Assembly: GCA_022316685.1 (NCBI GenBank) | Contig: JAKJHU010000039.1 | Coordinates: forward strand, 7,683,808 to 7,747,807 | Reading direction: 5' to 3' | From: Progne subis subis | Taxonomy: Eukaryota > Chordata > Aves > Passeriformes > Hirundinidae | DNA: 64,000 nt | Shown here: positions 63,901-64,000 of the stretch, piece by piece | How positions within the stretch are numbered: the stretch's first letter is position 1 | How the letters are laid out: each line of letters opens with the position of its first letter | Position numbers and translations under genes: made by a program | The notes under the pieces: generated by a model | What the model was told of the DNA's origin: nothing | Databases searched by the model: none | What the model saw: only the letters and a program-made list of their open reading frames with translations

Positions 63901-64000
63901 TGTATCAGTAAACTCATTAGAATTTGATTGTTTGACTTGTACAGGAAAGTGTTACTGTTTCAACAGTGGAAGAGAAGGGTTTAATTAGTCATCCATGCTT

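Larger units (their letters stand above)
49853..64000 (+). other. STRN3: STRN3 intron 1 (continues past window)
   Basis: At least 14.1 kb. The first 400 bp are still CpG island. The rest is AT-rich, with a CR1 tail (54612-54690), a CR1 reverse-transcriptase fragment (60470-60900), a 25-bp duplication (53424-53473) and an AT run (56923-56960). No second exon and no nested gene with splice or homology support was found on either strand. Confidence 0.85.

Noticed and set aside
49853..64000. Search for STRN3 exon 2 (expected ARIAFLQGE...)
   Set aside because: Not found on the + strand; the intron simply continues beyond the window.

Overview
The window is vertebrate nuclear DNA, almost certainly from a bird. 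Coding sequence is split into short exons with GT-AG introns, the introns are AT-rich, and the only recognisable interspersed repeats are CR1 (chicken-repeat-1) non-LTR retrotransposon fragments; SINEs and L1 of mammalian type are absent. I cannot name the species. The gene order HECTD1 - AP4S1 - STRN3 is the same block found on human chromosome 14q12.

Layout. Positions 1-27115 (+) hold the 3' part of HECTD1, a giant HECT-type E3 ubiquitin ligase: 23 coding exons, 4,734 nt, 1,577 residues plus the stop, from just before the SUN domain to the catalytic HECT domain. Its 3' UTR and several polyadenylation signals follow. Positions about 29175-49400 (-) hold the whole of AP4S1, the sigma subunit of the AP-4 adaptor complex, tail to tail with HECTD1. 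Its 144-residue reading frame is complete in five coding exons, one of them only 12 nt long. Positions 48880-50240 are a CpG island that serves as a bidirectional promoter for AP4S1 (-) and STRN3 (+). STRN3, striatin-3 of the STRIPAK/PP2A complex, contributes only its first coding exon (49532-49852); the rest of the window is its first intron.

The three genes do not form a pathway. HECTD1 acts in ubiquitin signalling, AP4S1 in trans-Golgi export, and STRN3 in phosphatase scaffolding. Their link is positional: AP4S1 and STRN3 share a promoter, and HECTD1 and AP4S1 converge.

The most interesting structure is in AP4S1. A 12-nt microexon encoding SELD, with a strong polypyrimidine acceptor, is followed by an exact U12-type (minor spliceosome) donor. 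The next acceptor has a U12-like branch site and no polypyrimidine tract. A second, U2-type acceptor further downstream opens a 43-codon frame that could be an alternative terminal exon. An isolated CpG-rich patch of about 170 bp inside AP4S1 intron 2, with short open frames on both strands, is also unexplained. I see no CRISPR array, operon, tRNA or rRNA gene, and no new multi-gene system.
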